From NCBI GenBank assembly GCA_965230065.1, contig OZ245942.1, forward strand, positions 7,626,001 through 7,690,000: a stretch of DNA of 64,000 nucleotides, in the 5' to 3' direction. Both the position numbers and the translations under genes were made by a program. This document shows, in pieces, positions 1 through 9,731 of the stretch. Source of the DNA: G965230065 sp965230065 (GTDB lineage: Bacteria; Bacteroidota; Bacteroidia; Cytophagales; Cyclobacteriaceae). Each line of letters begins with the position of its first letter. Position 1 is the first letter of the stretch. Under the pieces are notes generated by a model. The model saw nothing but the letters and a program-made list of their open reading frames with translations, was not told the DNA's origin and searched no databases.

Positions 1-798
1 CACACCTGCGGCACGTCCTTGAAGTGCTTCCAGTGAACTTGCCACAGGATAAGCCGTAAGCTCTTCCGGTTTAACTGAAGCCACTGAACCCGTCAAATCA
101 CTTTTATTGATGGCATCGTACCCAATAACCACAATTTCGCTAAGTTGTTGAATGTCGGGCGTAAGCGTAATATCGATCAGGGTGCGTCCATTTATAGATA
201 CTTCCCGCGCCTCATAGCCGATATAACTGAATACAAGAATGGCATTGTCATCATCCACATTGATTGCATAAGTTCCGTTAATATCTGTTACCGCTCCAAC
301 CGACGAGTTTTTTATCAACACATTTACACCCGGTAATTTCTCACCTGTTTCGTCGGTAACTGTTCCCCTAATAATTGACGCGGGCACAACAAGCTCCTCT
401 TGGATCGCCCGCTGTTTACCCATTGCTTTTGAGCGAATAGAAACAGATATACTATTGTTTACCCTTTTAAAGTTTAGGTTGGCTTCTTTGCCAATTGATA
501 ACAAAGTTTGTTCAAGACTTCTTTTTTGCTTGTTTAGCGTTATCCTGGTATCAGGTAAATCTTCACAGTAATAAAAAAAAGTAAATTCACTTTGTTCCTC
601 AATTTCTTTAAATACCGCCAGAAGGTTTGAATTCTCAAAACCTACATGTATATCTACTTCGCTTATCTTACGATGTTTCTGTGCTTCCCCATCTGATGCC
701 AGGAGCATTGATATAGAGAATGCCTGAAAAGCTATACCGTAGAATAAAAGTTTCGACATTTTTTTGATATTGTCTAGTCCAATTAATTTCATTTTCAT
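1..798 (-). CDS. SusC/RagA-family TonB-dependent outer membrane receptor, N-terminal part
   Basis: The gene runs off the left edge; 266 codons are visible from an ATG at 798 (a second ATG is at 792). The N-terminus has a signal-peptide-like stretch, then an STN-type domain (about residues 45-115), as in receptors that signal to a FecR protein. A carboxypeptidase-regulatory-like beta-sandwich follows, starting near ITDETGEKLPGVNVLIKN, and then the beginning of the plug domain (SEIVVIGYDAINKSDLTGSV, ending in LEALQGRAAGV). These receptors import glycans or other large ligands across the outer membrane with TonB energy, usually with a SusD lipoprotein partner, which would lie outside the window. 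It is downstream of and co-oriented with the FecR gene, which fits trans-envelope sigma signalling. The substrate cannot be told. Confidence 0.93.
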   Translation of the reverse strand, partial: MKMKLIGLDNIKKMSKLLFYGIAFQAFSISMLLASDGEAQKHRKISEVDIHVGFENSNLLAVFKEIEEQSEFTFFYYCEDLPDTRITLNKQKRSLEQTLLSIGKEANLNFKRVNNSISVSIRSKAMGKQRAIQEELVVPASIIRGTVTDETGEKLPGVNVLIKNSSVGAVTDINGTYAINVDDDNAILVFSYIGYEAREVSINGRTLIDITLTPDIQQLSEIVVIGYDAINKSDLTGSVASVKPEELTAYPVASSLEALQGRAAGV

Positions 799-841
799 AA
801 TTTAGATTAGTTTTCACATAGTGTTTTTTAAAGCACGGATC

Positions 842-901
842 AGACTTCTGGTTTTCGAATAATATTTAGCGATACTGTCGAATTTCAGAAGTCTTTTTTT
901 T
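842..901 (+). terminator. Hairpin with T-tract in the susC-like leader, oriented as a plus-strand terminator
   Basis: AGACTTCTG (842-850) pairs with CAGAAGTCT (886-894), followed on the plus strand by eight T (894-901). A second small stem, TTCGA (854-858) with TCGAA (878-882), can form inside the large loop. On the plus strand this has the form of an intrinsic terminator, but the flanking genes are both on the minus strand. It could end an antisense transcript or be a leader structure of the receptor mRNA. The long loop lowers confidence. Confidence 0.4.
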
Positions 902-937
902 GTATTAAGATGTGTCGGGTGTCATGATTGTTGCTGT

Positions 938-1927
938 TTAGTTAAAATTTATTACTACTTTGTCATTTTTGATTTGATATGTAAATTTTGAGTAACTCAT
1001 TGACTGTAATACATTGTCAAGGCTTTGGTTTTTAAACTCACCGTTGACCATCATTTTATCATTTTTAAGATTTAGAATTGTAAACTCCACACCGTACCAT
1101 AATTCGAGGGTGTGAATGGCATCGATAAAAGGAGTTTTCTCAAAATAAATGATATTATCCTTCCATGAAATTGCTTTTTTAACGTCAAAACGCCCTTTTT
1201 TTAATTCAAAAGAAGCTTTATTGTAAATAATATTTTCACCTGGTGTCAGGTAAGTTTCATCCGGCATTTGGCTTCTTGTTTCATCCTCATATTTATCAAT
1301 GCGAACTCTTCCTTCTATCAATGAAATATTCATACGCTCAGATGATGGATAAGCCTTGATATTGAAAGAGGTACCCAAAACCGTAGTAGTAATTTCACCC
1401 GTACTTACAATAAAGGGTTTATTTTCATCTTCAGCTACCTCAAAGTAGGCTTCTCCACGCAATTCAATTTCACGGCGCTCATTACCAAATACAGCCGGGT
1501 ATTTTAGGGTGGTTCCGGCATTAAGTTTTACAATACTGCCATCACTTAATGTAATAGTCAGCTTTTGGCCTTTATCTGTAGATTTCACTTTATATTCAAC
1601 TGCAACTTCTCCATCCTCCATGTATTGAAATTGATAAAATGTTACTCCTGCGGCTACAATAAAAATAGCAGCAGCCACCTTTAAGAAATTTGGTAGCCAT
1701 CGAATCACTTTAGGACGGGCAGTAATACCCTTTGTTTCCTTCGCAATTTTACTTTTGATTTCATTATGTATTTCAGTTTTCACTGAGGCACCAACCAGTA
1801 TTTCTTCATTAGCAGGTTGGTTTGCTGACAGCCGGTCAAAAAATATATTCATTCGCTCAATCTCTTGTTTGGTTGCCCTGCCTTCTGAATATCTTTTCAG
1901 TAATTCATCAAACTCTTTTTCTCTCAT
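938..1927 (-). CDS. FecR-family anti-sigma factor
   Basis: A 329-residue protein with the usual FecR layout in Bacteroidota: a short cytoplasmic N-terminal region (about 1-80), one membrane segment near residues 84-103 (LKVAAAIFIVAAGVTF), a periplasmic FecR domain (about 115-220, with KLTITLSDGSIVKLNAGTTL) and a C-terminal DUF4974-type domain (about 255-328). The known role of the family is to hold or activate an ECF sigma factor and relay a signal from the STN domain of a TonB receptor. Here the sigma gene is divergent upstream and the receptor gene lies 139 bases downstream on the same strand, so the three are very probably one regulatory unit. Confidence 0.93.
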   Translation of the reverse strand: MREKEFDELLKRYSEGRATKQEIERMNIFFDRLSANQPANEEILVGASVKTEIHNEIKSKIAKETKGITARPKVIRWLPNFLKVAAAIFIVAAGVTFYQFQYMEDGEVAVEYKVKSTDKGQKLTITLSDGSIVKLNAGTTLKYPAVFGNERREIELRGEAYFEVAEDENKPFIVSTGEITTTVLGTSFNIKAYPSSERMNISLIEGRVRIDKYEDETRSQMPDETYLTPGENIIYNKASFELKKGRFDVKKAISWKDNIIYFEKTPFIDAIHTLELWYGVEFTILNLKNDKMMVNGEFKNQSLDNVLQSMSYSKFTYQIKNDKVVINFN

Positions 1928-2124
1928 TGTAATTGTTATTTATTTAATAGCTTCCAGAGCCTATTTTTCTGGTTATTACTATTATGTACCCCAACTGTAT
2001 CAAACCTTCTATCCCGTTTCATTTTTTTCAAAGATTGTGGATGCGCGCCTTACAAAAGCCAAGCGGATTCCTGTATCCGAACCTTCACCTCTTGGGTTCT
2101 ATCTGTTTGGGAAATCAAATTTTT

Positions 2125-2712
2125 ATGTATAATTTGTACAATCATAGCTCCTCAACTAAGTTGGCATCTGATAAATACAACCATATTACTGACCTGGAAT
2201 TAATCAGTCGAATTTCCAGAAATGATAGCAGTGCTTTTGATGAACTGTATGACCGGTATTGGAAAAAGCTCTATCTATTTGGGTTTAAAATATTCAGGGA
2301 TGATGAAGTATGTCGTGACATTGTGCAGGAAGTATTTTTAGATATATGGCGCAGGCGTGATGAGTTGAAAATACAGCATGTTGCATCCTACATGCACCAG
2401 ATGACAAAATACCAGCTGGCCAAGCACATCAGAAGAACAAAAATAAAAAAATCATATCTTGACATCATGAACGAGGTGCGCTTTGTCCACCATGTACTGG
2501 AAGAGGTAGAGTATAAAGAATTGAACAGTTACTTATCCCAAACGATGTCCGAACTACCAGATAAGTGCAGGGCCATCTTCTATATGAGTAGGTTTGAAAA
2601 CTTATCGAATAAGGAGATAGGCATAAAAATGAATATCTCTGTAAGCACAGTCGAGAAACACATTCACAAAGCATTAAAATATTTAAGAAGGTCACTGCAT
2701 GATTTTCATTAG
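2125..2712 (+). CDS. ECF RNA polymerase sigma factor, Bacteroidota FecI-like
   Basis: A 195-residue sigma-70 family protein if started at the ATG at 2125; an in-frame start at 1984 would add 47 residues of unconvincing sequence. Region 2 lies near residues 25-95 (SAFDELYDRYWKKLYLFGFK, then DIVQEVFLDIWRRRDEL) and region 4 near 135-190 (LPDKCRAIFYMSRFENLSNK, then ISVSTVEKHIHKALKYLRRS, a helix-turn-helix). It should direct RNA polymerase to the promoter of the linked receptor and perhaps its own. It is divergent from the FecR gene; both promoters must sit within the roughly 200 bases between them. Confidence 0.92.
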   Translation: MYNLYNHSSSTKLASDKYNHITDLELISRISRNDSSAFDELYDRYWKKLYLFGFKIFRDDEVCRDIVQEVFLDIWRRRDELKIQHVASYMHQMTKYQLAKHIRRTKIKKSYLDIMNEVRFVHHVLEEVEYKELNSYLSQTMSELPDKCRAIFYMSRFENLSNKEIGIKMNISVSTVEKHIHKALKYLRRSLHDFH

Positions 2713-2716
2713 TTGA

Positions 2717-2818
2717 ATGATCCTCTTTATGGGATTGTTGTCTGAAATTAGTGCACAAGACAAAAATGACGTAATTGTGATGCTGGACGGGGAGCAGAAG
2801 GAAGGAAAACTGAATTAA
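2717..2818 (+). pseudogene. Fragment of a secreted-protein gene (33 codons)
   Basis: Just after the sigma gene an ATG at 2717 opens 33 codons to a TAA at 2816. The peptide starts with a hydrophobic stretch and an SAQ signal-peptidase-like site, then reads NDVIVMLDGEQKEGKL, which resembles the beginning of many Bacteroidota secreted proteins of unknown function. No continuation was found in the other frames up to about 3000, so this is probably a truncated remnant. The rest of the stretch up to 3001 shows nothing recognisable. Confidence 0.35.
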
Positions 2819-3001
2819 ATTCAGCCAATAAAAATGACAAAGCTGAAGGAATGGCCAAATCTAGCAAATTTTTGTTTTAGAAATTATTCCTTTTGCTTTT
2901 TAATACCTAAGATTATTTTGCAACAGGCATGGGTTGTTGAGTGATACAATGTTCAAAGCAATTATCAGGAAATCCAGCATCCAGTAACCAGATTCTTAAT
3001 T

Positions 3002-5269
3002 TTAAAACGGATAACCGAAGCCAATCACAGGCCCCCACAAAGGCAACTCGTGCTGCCAAAGCCAGCGGTATCCTTCAATAAAAAAAGGAGCGTACAAAAT
3101 TGCACCATAGTCCAGGCGGGCCACAAAGTAGTCAAAATCTAGCCGGATGCCTACGCCTGCCGTAAGGTACATCTCCGGAATAACCTCTCCCCAGCGGATA
3201 CCAGTAAATGGTCGGTCAGGGTCATCTTCCCACAGCCAAATATTGCCGGCATCAGTCCAGATTGCCCCTTTCAATTTATAAAATAAGTTAAACCTGTACT
3301 CAAGGTTGGTTTCAAATTTTATATCTCCTACCTGGTTAACAACAGCACCATCAAGTTCTATGTATTGCCCCGGCCCCGCAGTACGTGCAGTAAGTGGGCG
3401 TAAGCTGTTGGAACCACCAACATAAAACTGCTTGATAAAGGGCATGTACTGGCTATTGCCATAAGCCCTTTCCAGGCCAATAAGGTTACGGAAAGCAAGC
3501 TTGTTGCCTCTTTGCCCCAGCTTCAGGTACAATCTCAATTCAGAAGTAACTCGAGCATATTGGCTGTACTGCACTCCCAGTACTTTTCTGTCGCCATTTT
3601 CGCTGCCGCCTGATAAGCTATGCATGGCATTGAGAATATTGCCAGAAAATTCAACTTCGGCTTTATAAAAATGGGTCAGCCGCTTTTTTGTGTTCCAGGT
3701 ATTATCATGGGTAAATGAATAGAAAGGCCCGAAAATTAGTTGGTTTTGAAAACTTTTGCGTACCTGCTCGCTTTCGCTTGCCAATGAATCAAAAGCCGGG
3801 GTGGTAGAAATCAGGTGAGAGTAATTTAAATTTAATAACCCTATAGTGTGGGTTACATTCAGGCTGCTCCTCCACGACAAAGCGTACGAGGCCTTCCAAT
3901 TGGCTATTTCAAAGTAATCTGCCCGGTCGTTTAACTCAAAGCTCAGTGAAATTTGCCGCCTGGGCAATACAATCGCGCTTTTTTCAATAAACTTAAAGGG
4001 CGTACTTACAACGGGTTCACTTAGGGCCACGCTAATAGAAAAACCCGAAGAGGTTGAAACTCTTTCTTTGTAAATCCCCATGGGAAAATCCAGGTAACCA
4101 CTCAACCCAAGAGTAAGGTTTTCGGCACCACCCAGCAAATTTCTGTGATTAGCGTTTACGCCTACAGAAGGGCCTACAAACCCACTGCTTTTTAAGGCAG
4201 CATCCCCGTTCAGGGACAATGTAACCGGGTCTAAAGTTTGTAAGTTCACCTTTGCCACCGCCTTGGATGAGTCACTTTCTAATATCTCATAATTTACAGA
4301 CAAATCGCTGAAAACTCCCAAACTGGCAAGGTTACGCATGGACTTTCTGGTATTTTCTAAAGAATAATAAGAACCTTCAGCGGTGGGAATGGCCCTGTTC
4401 AATAATCTTTCTTTGATTATTACTTTGGAGTTTTCTAAGTGCTTAATTGTATCAACGGCAACTACTTCTTCAATAATAGTTACCTTTTGCAACTCACTCT
4501 GAGGTGCATTTTCGTCAATTCTGTATTGAATATCCACCTGCATATCGCCCACGGTGGTATCTGCCAAAACCAACAAATAGTCTTCCTTTATGTAGTAATA
4601 CCCTTCATTTTGCAAGTGCTCCCAAAGCAACTCCTTTTCCTCGGCAATTACGTTGGTATTAAAATCTTCTCCTGGTTTCAGTAAGCTATGTTCTAAGTAA
4701 CTATTAAAAGCTGTTTTTAACTCTTGTTGCGTCGAGTCCAGTACCAATTTAAAATCACGATAGGTGTAAGCCTGAGGGATTTCCATGTAGTATCTTATCA
4801 GGGCTTTGGTCTTTTTCTTGTTATACCGCAAATCATAACGCCCTTCTACCCCAAAATGACCCTGATTGAATAAATCATTTTCTATTTTTTTTACCCGAAA
4901 TTCAGGGTTTACCGTACGAATGGTAACCGGTGGCTCTCCAAAATTATTCATCATCCAGTGTGAAAAGCCTTTCTCCTTTTCGGTATAAAACAGATTGTAA
5001 AAAAACAGCCTTACTGATAGCAACCTAAAAAACGGAAGGCCAAACCAGGCGCCATTGGGGGCGACATTAACCGCCAGCCAAGCCTCCAGCTCTTTGTCTG
5101 CCAATTTGTTCATTTCCCACTCTTTCCCTGGTGCTTCTACCTTATGCATACGCACTTTTCTTGTGCCTTTGTACAACACTTCCCCTTCAGCAAGCCTCCT
5201 TGTACCCGAGCAGGATGCCAGGCACATAAGGATGATAATATGGATGGCTAATATGAATGCTCTGTTCAC
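3002..5269 (-). CDS. tamL: TamL: lipid-anchored TamA/BamA-like outer membrane protein
   Basis: 755 residues. The N-terminus is a lipoprotein signal with lipobox LASC (Cys20), followed by POTRA-like segments (about 25-340) and a C-terminal beta-barrel of the Omp85 superfamily (about 345-755). The barrel includes GQYIELDGAVVNQVGDIKFE, a YVGGSNSLRPL motif and a C-terminal Phe (GFGYPF). A lipid anchor on a TamA-like protein is the TamL variant known in Bacteroidota. It works with TamB in moving lipids or proteins between the inner and outer membranes. Its start codon overlaps the end of tamB by 4 bases (ATGA-type), so the two are translationally coupled. Confidence 0.88.
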   Translation of the reverse strand: MNRAFILAIHIIILMCLASCSGTRRLAEGEVLYKGTRKVRMHKVEAPGKEWEMNKLADKELEAWLAVNVAPNGAWFGLPFFRLLSVRLFFYNLFYTEKEKGFSHWMMNNFGEPPVTIRTVNPEFRVKKIENDLFNQGHFGVEGRYDLRYNKKKTKALIRYYMEIPQAYTYRDFKLVLDSTQQELKTAFNSYLEHSLLKPGEDFNTNVIAEEKELLWEHLQNEGYYYIKEDYLLVLADTTVGDMQVDIQYRIDENAPQSELQKVTIIEEVVAVDTIKHLENSKVIIKERLLNRAIPTAEGSYYSLENTRKSMRNLASLGVFSDLSVNYEILESDSSKAVAKVNLQTLDPVTLSLNGDAALKSSGFVGPSVGVNANHRNLLGGAENLTLGLSGYLDFPMGIYKERVSTSSGFSISVALSEPVVSTPFKFIEKSAIVLPRRQISLSFELNDRADYFEIANWKASYALSWRSSLNVTHTIGLLNLNYSHLISTTPAFDSLASESEQVRKSFQNQLIFGPFYSFTHDNTWNTKKRLTHFYKAEVEFSGNILNAMHSLSGGSENGDRKVLGVQYSQYARVTSELRLYLKLGQRGNKLAFRNLIGLERAYGNSQYMPFIKQFYVGGSNSLRPLTARTAGPGQYIELDGAVVNQVGDIKFETNLEYRFNLFYKLKGAIWTDAGNIWLWEDDPDRPFTGIRWGEVIPEMYLTAGVGIRLDFDYFVARLDYGAILYAPFFIEGYRWLWQHELPLWGPVIGFGYPF

Positions 5270-8200
5270 TTATCCGACGATTTATCCTTTTTACGAAAAA
5301 TGCTTTTCAGGTTGGGATAACTTTTTTTGTAAGTAATGCCCATAGACGTCCTGACGACATCCCCGTCTATCACGCCTTCATATACATGTTTTCTTGCACC
5401 AATTAATGAAATAGAAGGCCTTTCACTCAAAATATAGATCAACTCTACATTGCCTATCAAATGAGATGTGGGAATGTCTGCATCACCCGTGGCGTACAAC
5501 CCAATATCCCCTCCTACCGAAACAAAAAACTTGTTCTTGAAAAGCCCTCGAGAAATTTTATAGTTCAGGTTGGTTTGCTTATTTCCATCGTCTGCCCCCG
5601 GGTTTACCTCACGCTCATCTACGCCAAAAGTAACATCCGTTTTTTCAAGGTTTCTGTTGGCAATCTCATTGAGTTTGGATGTGGCAGATTCTAAAATTGC
5701 TGATCCTTCAGCCTTTGATTGAGAACCGATACTGCCAAATACCAAAAGCTCAATGGCATAACCTTCCCGGGTTTCTGGCGGTAAGCTTTTCAGGTAAGTA
5801 TTCACTTCGGCATCGGAACTTTCTAAATCAAATTTAAGGGCAATATCATCAGGAGTAACCTGGTCTAACACCACCAGCGCTTTAAAAGAAACAAGTTCAT
5901 GACGGTTTTCAAATACCGACAAACCTTTGGGGCTGGCCTTGATGGTTTCCGCTCCACGAAATGTAATTAATGGCTTGTCTGCCTCTCCATTCCATTGCAG
6001 AGTAGTCTCTTCTACCGATAAGTCCAGGTCGGGAATAACCGGAGGAAAAATCAACGCCCTGCCATCAATAGAGGCTAATGAACCAAACATAAGCGGCGTA
6101 TTGGTTGGGCCCTCACGCAGGCGTAGTTGGCCGCCCATGGTTACACGCACAAACTCCTGTGTTACTTCATTCAGAAGAATTTCAAGGGTAGAGTTTTCAA
6201 TGTCAACATCTACATTCCACACGATGGGGTTGGTAGCAGGCTTTTTTCGTAATATTTCAGGTTGTTTATCAATTTCGGAAAAATCAACAAAGGAAACTAC
6301 CTTGGAAGCATCCAGCAGGGTGGTGCTGCCCTGATAGGTATATTTCACAAAGTTGCCGGGCTGAAATTTAAGCGAGCCGGTAATCGCTAAATCTTCAGGT
6401 GTACCCAAAATATTAAGGTCAGAGGCCAGTTCCATATTTCCTTTTACAAAAGCCTTTTGGTTATTGTCGTTGATTACCTGGAAATTTTCGCTGTTTACTG
6501 CTATCATCATAAATACTTCTGGAAAAATCTTCACCGAACCGGTCAGTGTTAGCGGGTTTTGCACTGCATCATAAATGGTAAAGTTCTCTAAAACTAACTC
6601 ATCGTTGTTCAAATAAACGGTATCACTGGGTATATGCAATGCTGTGGATATTTCGCTGGGAACAAAAGTTGCTTCATTGAAGAGCAGGAAACCATCAGCA
6701 GTAAGAGCAGAATCGTAAGTACCTGTAACCTCGCCCTTAATTTTTCCATTGAGTTGGTAACCTTCAGGCCATGCCGGAGATGACTGTAATACACCCAAAT
6801 CAAAGTTGTTTAAGGAGGAATTATAATGATAGGTGCTGCCCTTTGTTGCTACCTGCACAAACGCATGGGTACTTTCATCGGTCAACTCCATATTTGCCAT
6901 GAGGGTGTCGCCTATAGAAGTCCCGTCTCCTGTTAAATCGCCCACCGGAAGGTCATTCAGCTTAATTTGGTTAATTTCCCCTTCCCACTCAATAGCTGAG
7001 GAACGTGGATTGTATAGCAAATTAGCTTTCAACATGCCTTCTATCATGAGTGTGGTATCAATGGCACTTGCCAGTTTAGAAAGGTTCAGTCCGGCAATAC
7101 CAAACTGTAAGTTTCCGTTATACAGGGTTGCCATCTTCAGTTGGGTATTTTCATTTTGCAGGGTGAGGTTACCTGATTGAATGTTGAAATCTGTGTCAAA
7201 TGAGATGCCTTTGTCCTGCCATACTTCCCACACATATTCCCCCAAAGTAAAGCCTTTCTTTTCATCTATACGAACAGCATAGCCCTCAGAGGACGGATAC
7301 AAATCGAGGGCAAAACCAAGCCTTTTATCCACTTCGCCCAAAATAGAATTTACACCAATGGAATACATGTCTTGCCTTGATGAAACCTCAAGCAACAGGC
7401 TATCTAACGGAAGATAAGGGCTATTGACTCTTTCAATGGTCAATAACCCATTTTGTGAGGCCGTATCTGCTTCGATCAGAAATGAAAGGTTGTTGATTTC
7501 ATAAGTATAATATTGGGCATTGGGCATTTGCAGGTTGAAGTTCCAGTGATTATGCGCTTTCTGAAAATGGAAACCTTCCACTGACACAGCCCCGGGGTAT
7601 CCGGTTAGCTGGTGAAAATCCGCAGAGTCAACATCCAATTTCAGGAATGCTTCTGTTTCGGGCAATTCATGTAGCCATGCCAGGTTATTAGTAGAAAATT
7701 CAGGAAGTTCGATACCAGTTTGCAAATAAAAAATCTGTTGTTCATTGGCTAACAATTCGGTTTTTATAATGCCAGCATCTTCCTGATAAACCAGGCGGGC
7801 CGGAGGTACAGTTATGGATTCCTCCCGGGTTGTGGTCAGTTGTGAATAATCCGTTTCAAGGGTGATTTGGTAGTAATCATCCCCAAAATAGTCATAACTT
7901 CCCCGGTATTGGGTTTGGGCTTTCTTCAATGGCAGGCTGACAGAAAGGAGTTGAGGAGCCAGGTCATAAACGGTTCCCTCAAAAGTAACCCTGGAAGTAT
8001 CAGCAGCATAATAAGCACCCCGGAAGTCGGCTTTGATAGAGTCGTTAATTAGTGTACCCCAGATGCTATCGTATTGGTTGTTGAAAAAATAAGAGAATTT
8101 GAGATTTTCCTGCAAGTGCTGCTCTACTTCAAACTTTTTACTGCTAATATACATTCGGAAAGTATCCAACACTTCATCATTGGCAAGCAGTCCTCCCATC

Positions 8201-9651
8201 CATAATTTCAAATGTCCCTCCGGCACATCCAGGGGCAGGTAGTCTACCAATTGGCTAATCTGTACTGAATCGCTTTCTACTTCAAGGTCATAGAATAAAT
8301 TTTCTTCGGTATCATAAAAAACGGTGGAATGTATATTGAGAAAACCCTCGTTTGTTGATAAAGCAGAGCGAATATCATAAAAATCTAAATTTCCCTGCAA
8401 ACTGGCTTGCCCATAAATATTGGACGGCCACAGATAAAACTCATTGTAATCCTGATACAACAAAAATGTATACAGGTCTTCACGCAGGGTGCGCAGTTTG
8501 TCAAATTTGAAATCGAATACGGTACTATCACCTGACCAGTCAATGATACCGCTCAGGAGGGTTTGGGTATCCCGCAGCATGGTTAATGAAAGGGAATCAA
8601 TTTGAAGATGGCCTTCATCAAAGCTCAGGTTTCCGCCAAAAGAAATGAGTGAGTCATTGGACAGTTCCGGGTCCATCACCACCAATATATCAGGGTAAAG
8701 CTGCTTCAATGCGCCAATAGAAAGTGAAGAATTATTTAAACTAACTTTGCCTTTCAGCTTTTCTTCGTTGGTTATGTAAACTTCATCCAACTCCAAAGCC
8801 AGTCCAGGAAAAGCAAAGGATAAATCCCGTAAGCGGGTATCCAGGTTATTGGCAACTGCTCCTTCTTCCATCGTAAAGTTTAAGGCAAGCGTATCCTGAT
8901 AGGTAAATGCCAGTTTGCGCATTTGGAAATCGAGCAAATCAGAGTTTTTCCATCCGTTGAGTGCCAGGTCAATTTCAGTGAAAGCGTGGTTTTGTTCAGG
9001 GTTTTTCAGTGTAATCTCTCCATTAAGGATGTTAATGGCATTGACATTAAAATTTGGAATGGATGCAAGTGATGGAGATGCTGAAGGCTCAGCAACAGTC
9101 GTAGTATCTGGAAAATAGGTGTACCTGAAATTGCCCTCTTGCACAAACAGGCTATCTACCATAATAGTATCCTTAACTTGCACGGAATTGAGGCGTAATA
9201 ATGGGATTCTTACCTGGAGCGAATCTTCTTCGCTCAACATATAAAAATCTACATTATTTAAAGAAGCGTTGTGAAGAGATATACCTACAGGTGGCATTTC
9301 AAACGCTGTGTCTGAGCTTCCGCCTAACACAGTTATTGAACCATTGGTAACCGTAAGTTGACTAATGGCTACCTGCCCTGTTAGCAGAGGTGCCCACTGC
9401 CAGGCTATTTCAAGACGGCCAATTTTTGCCTCGTAGTCGTCGGGCTGGCTCATCTGAAAGTCATGCAGGGTTAAATGAGCAGGTAAATCAAACTGGATAT
9501 CTCCGATAGTAATACTGTACTGATCTGCAAAATTTTGCCATAGCCTGGAAAACAGTAAAAATGATAAGGCAAGCAGTATTACTAAGCTAACTACCCAGAT
9601 TATCAGCTTTCTATGAGTGAGGTTTTTTAATTTCAGCCCAGTCATGGACAT
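5266..9651 (-). CDS. tamB: TamB: translocation/assembly module protein (DUF490)
   Basis: 1461 residues, the usual size for TamB. A single N-terminal membrane anchor (about residues 14-35, IIWVVSLVILLALSFLLF) is followed by a very long, beta-rich, low-complexity stretch. This should form the periplasm-spanning beta-taco groove typical of the AsmA/TamB superfamily. The conserved TamB C-terminal domain fills about the last 350 residues (for example KLNEIANRNLEKTDVTFGVD and FFVSVGGDIGLY). It is the first gene of a two-gene operon with tamL. Family knowledge points to phospholipid transport or outer membrane protein assembly across the envelope; the sequence does not say which. Confidence 0.9.
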   Translation of the reverse strand: MSMTGLKLKNLTHRKLIIWVVSLVILLALSFLLFSRLWQNFADQYSITIGDIQFDLPAHLTLHDFQMSQPDDYEAKIGRLEIAWQWAPLLTGQVAISQLTVTNGSITVLGGSSDTAFEMPPVGISLHNASLNNVDFYMLSEEDSLQVRIPLLRLNSVQVKDTIMVDSLFVQEGNFRYTYFPDTTTVAEPSASPSLASIPNFNVNAINILNGEITLKNPEQNHAFTEIDLALNGWKNSDLLDFQMRKLAFTYQDTLALNFTMEEGAVANNLDTRLRDLSFAFPGLALELDEVYITNEEKLKGKVSLNNSSLSIGALKQLYPDILVVMDPELSNDSLISFGGNLSFDEGHLQIDSLSLTMLRDTQTLLSGIIDWSGDSTVFDFKFDKLRTLREDLYTFLLYQDYNEFYLWPSNIYGQASLQGNLDFYDIRSALSTNEGFLNIHSTVFYDTEENLFYDLEVESDSVQISQLVDYLPLDVPEGHLKLWMGGLLANDEVLDTFRMYISSKKFEVEQHLQENLKFSYFFNNQYDSIWGTLINDSIKADFRGAYYAADTSRVTFEGTVYDLAPQLLSVSLPLKKAQTQYRGSYDYFGDDYYQITLETDYSQLTTTREESITVPPARLVYQEDAGIIKTELLANEQQIFYLQTGIELPEFSTNNLAWLHELPETEAFLKLDVDSADFHQLTGYPGAVSVEGFHFQKAHNHWNFNLQMPNAQYYTYEINNLSFLIEADTASQNGLLTIERVNSPYLPLDSLLLEVSSRQDMYSIGVNSILGEVDKRLGFALDLYPSSEGYAVRIDEKKGFTLGEYVWEVWQDKGISFDTDFNIQSGNLTLQNENTQLKMATLYNGNLQFGIAGLNLSKLASAIDTTLMIEGMLKANLLYNPRSSAIEWEGEINQIKLNDLPVGDLTGDGTSIGDTLMANMELTDESTHAFVQVATKGSTYHYNSSLNNFDLGVLQSSPAWPEGYQLNGKIKGEVTGTYDSALTADGFLLFNEATFVPSEISTALHIPSDTVYLNNDELVLENFTIYDAVQNPLTLTGSVKIFPEVFMMIAVNSENFQVINDNNQKAFVKGNMELASDLNILGTPEDLAITGSLKFQPGNFVKYTYQGSTTLLDASKVVSFVDFSEIDKQPEILRKKPATNPIVWNVDVDIENSTLEILLNEVTQEFVRVTMGGQLRLREGPTNTPLMFGSLASIDGRALIFPPVIPDLDLSVEETTLQWNGEADKPLITFRGAETIKASPKGLSVFENRHELVSFKALVVLDQVTPDDIALKFDLESSDAEVNTYLKSLPPETREGYAIELLVFGSIGSQSKAEGSAILESATSKLNEIANRNLEKTDVTFGVDEREVNPGADDGNKQTNLNYKISRGLFKNKFFVSVGGDIGLYATGDADIPTSHLIGNVELIYILSERPSISLIGARKHVYEGVIDGDVVRTSMGITYKKSYPNLKSIFRKKDKSSDK

Positions 9652-9731
9652 GTTTTCTTAACGGTATCTTTCATGGGAAATATCTTTCCAACTTTCAATT
9701 TTGTCAAAATTCAAAACATTGACAAAGTTTA

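Noticed and set aside
1984..2124. Longer start for the ECF sigma factor
   Set aside because: The extra 47 residues are unlike sigma factor N-termini and would fill the shared promoter region with the FecR gene.
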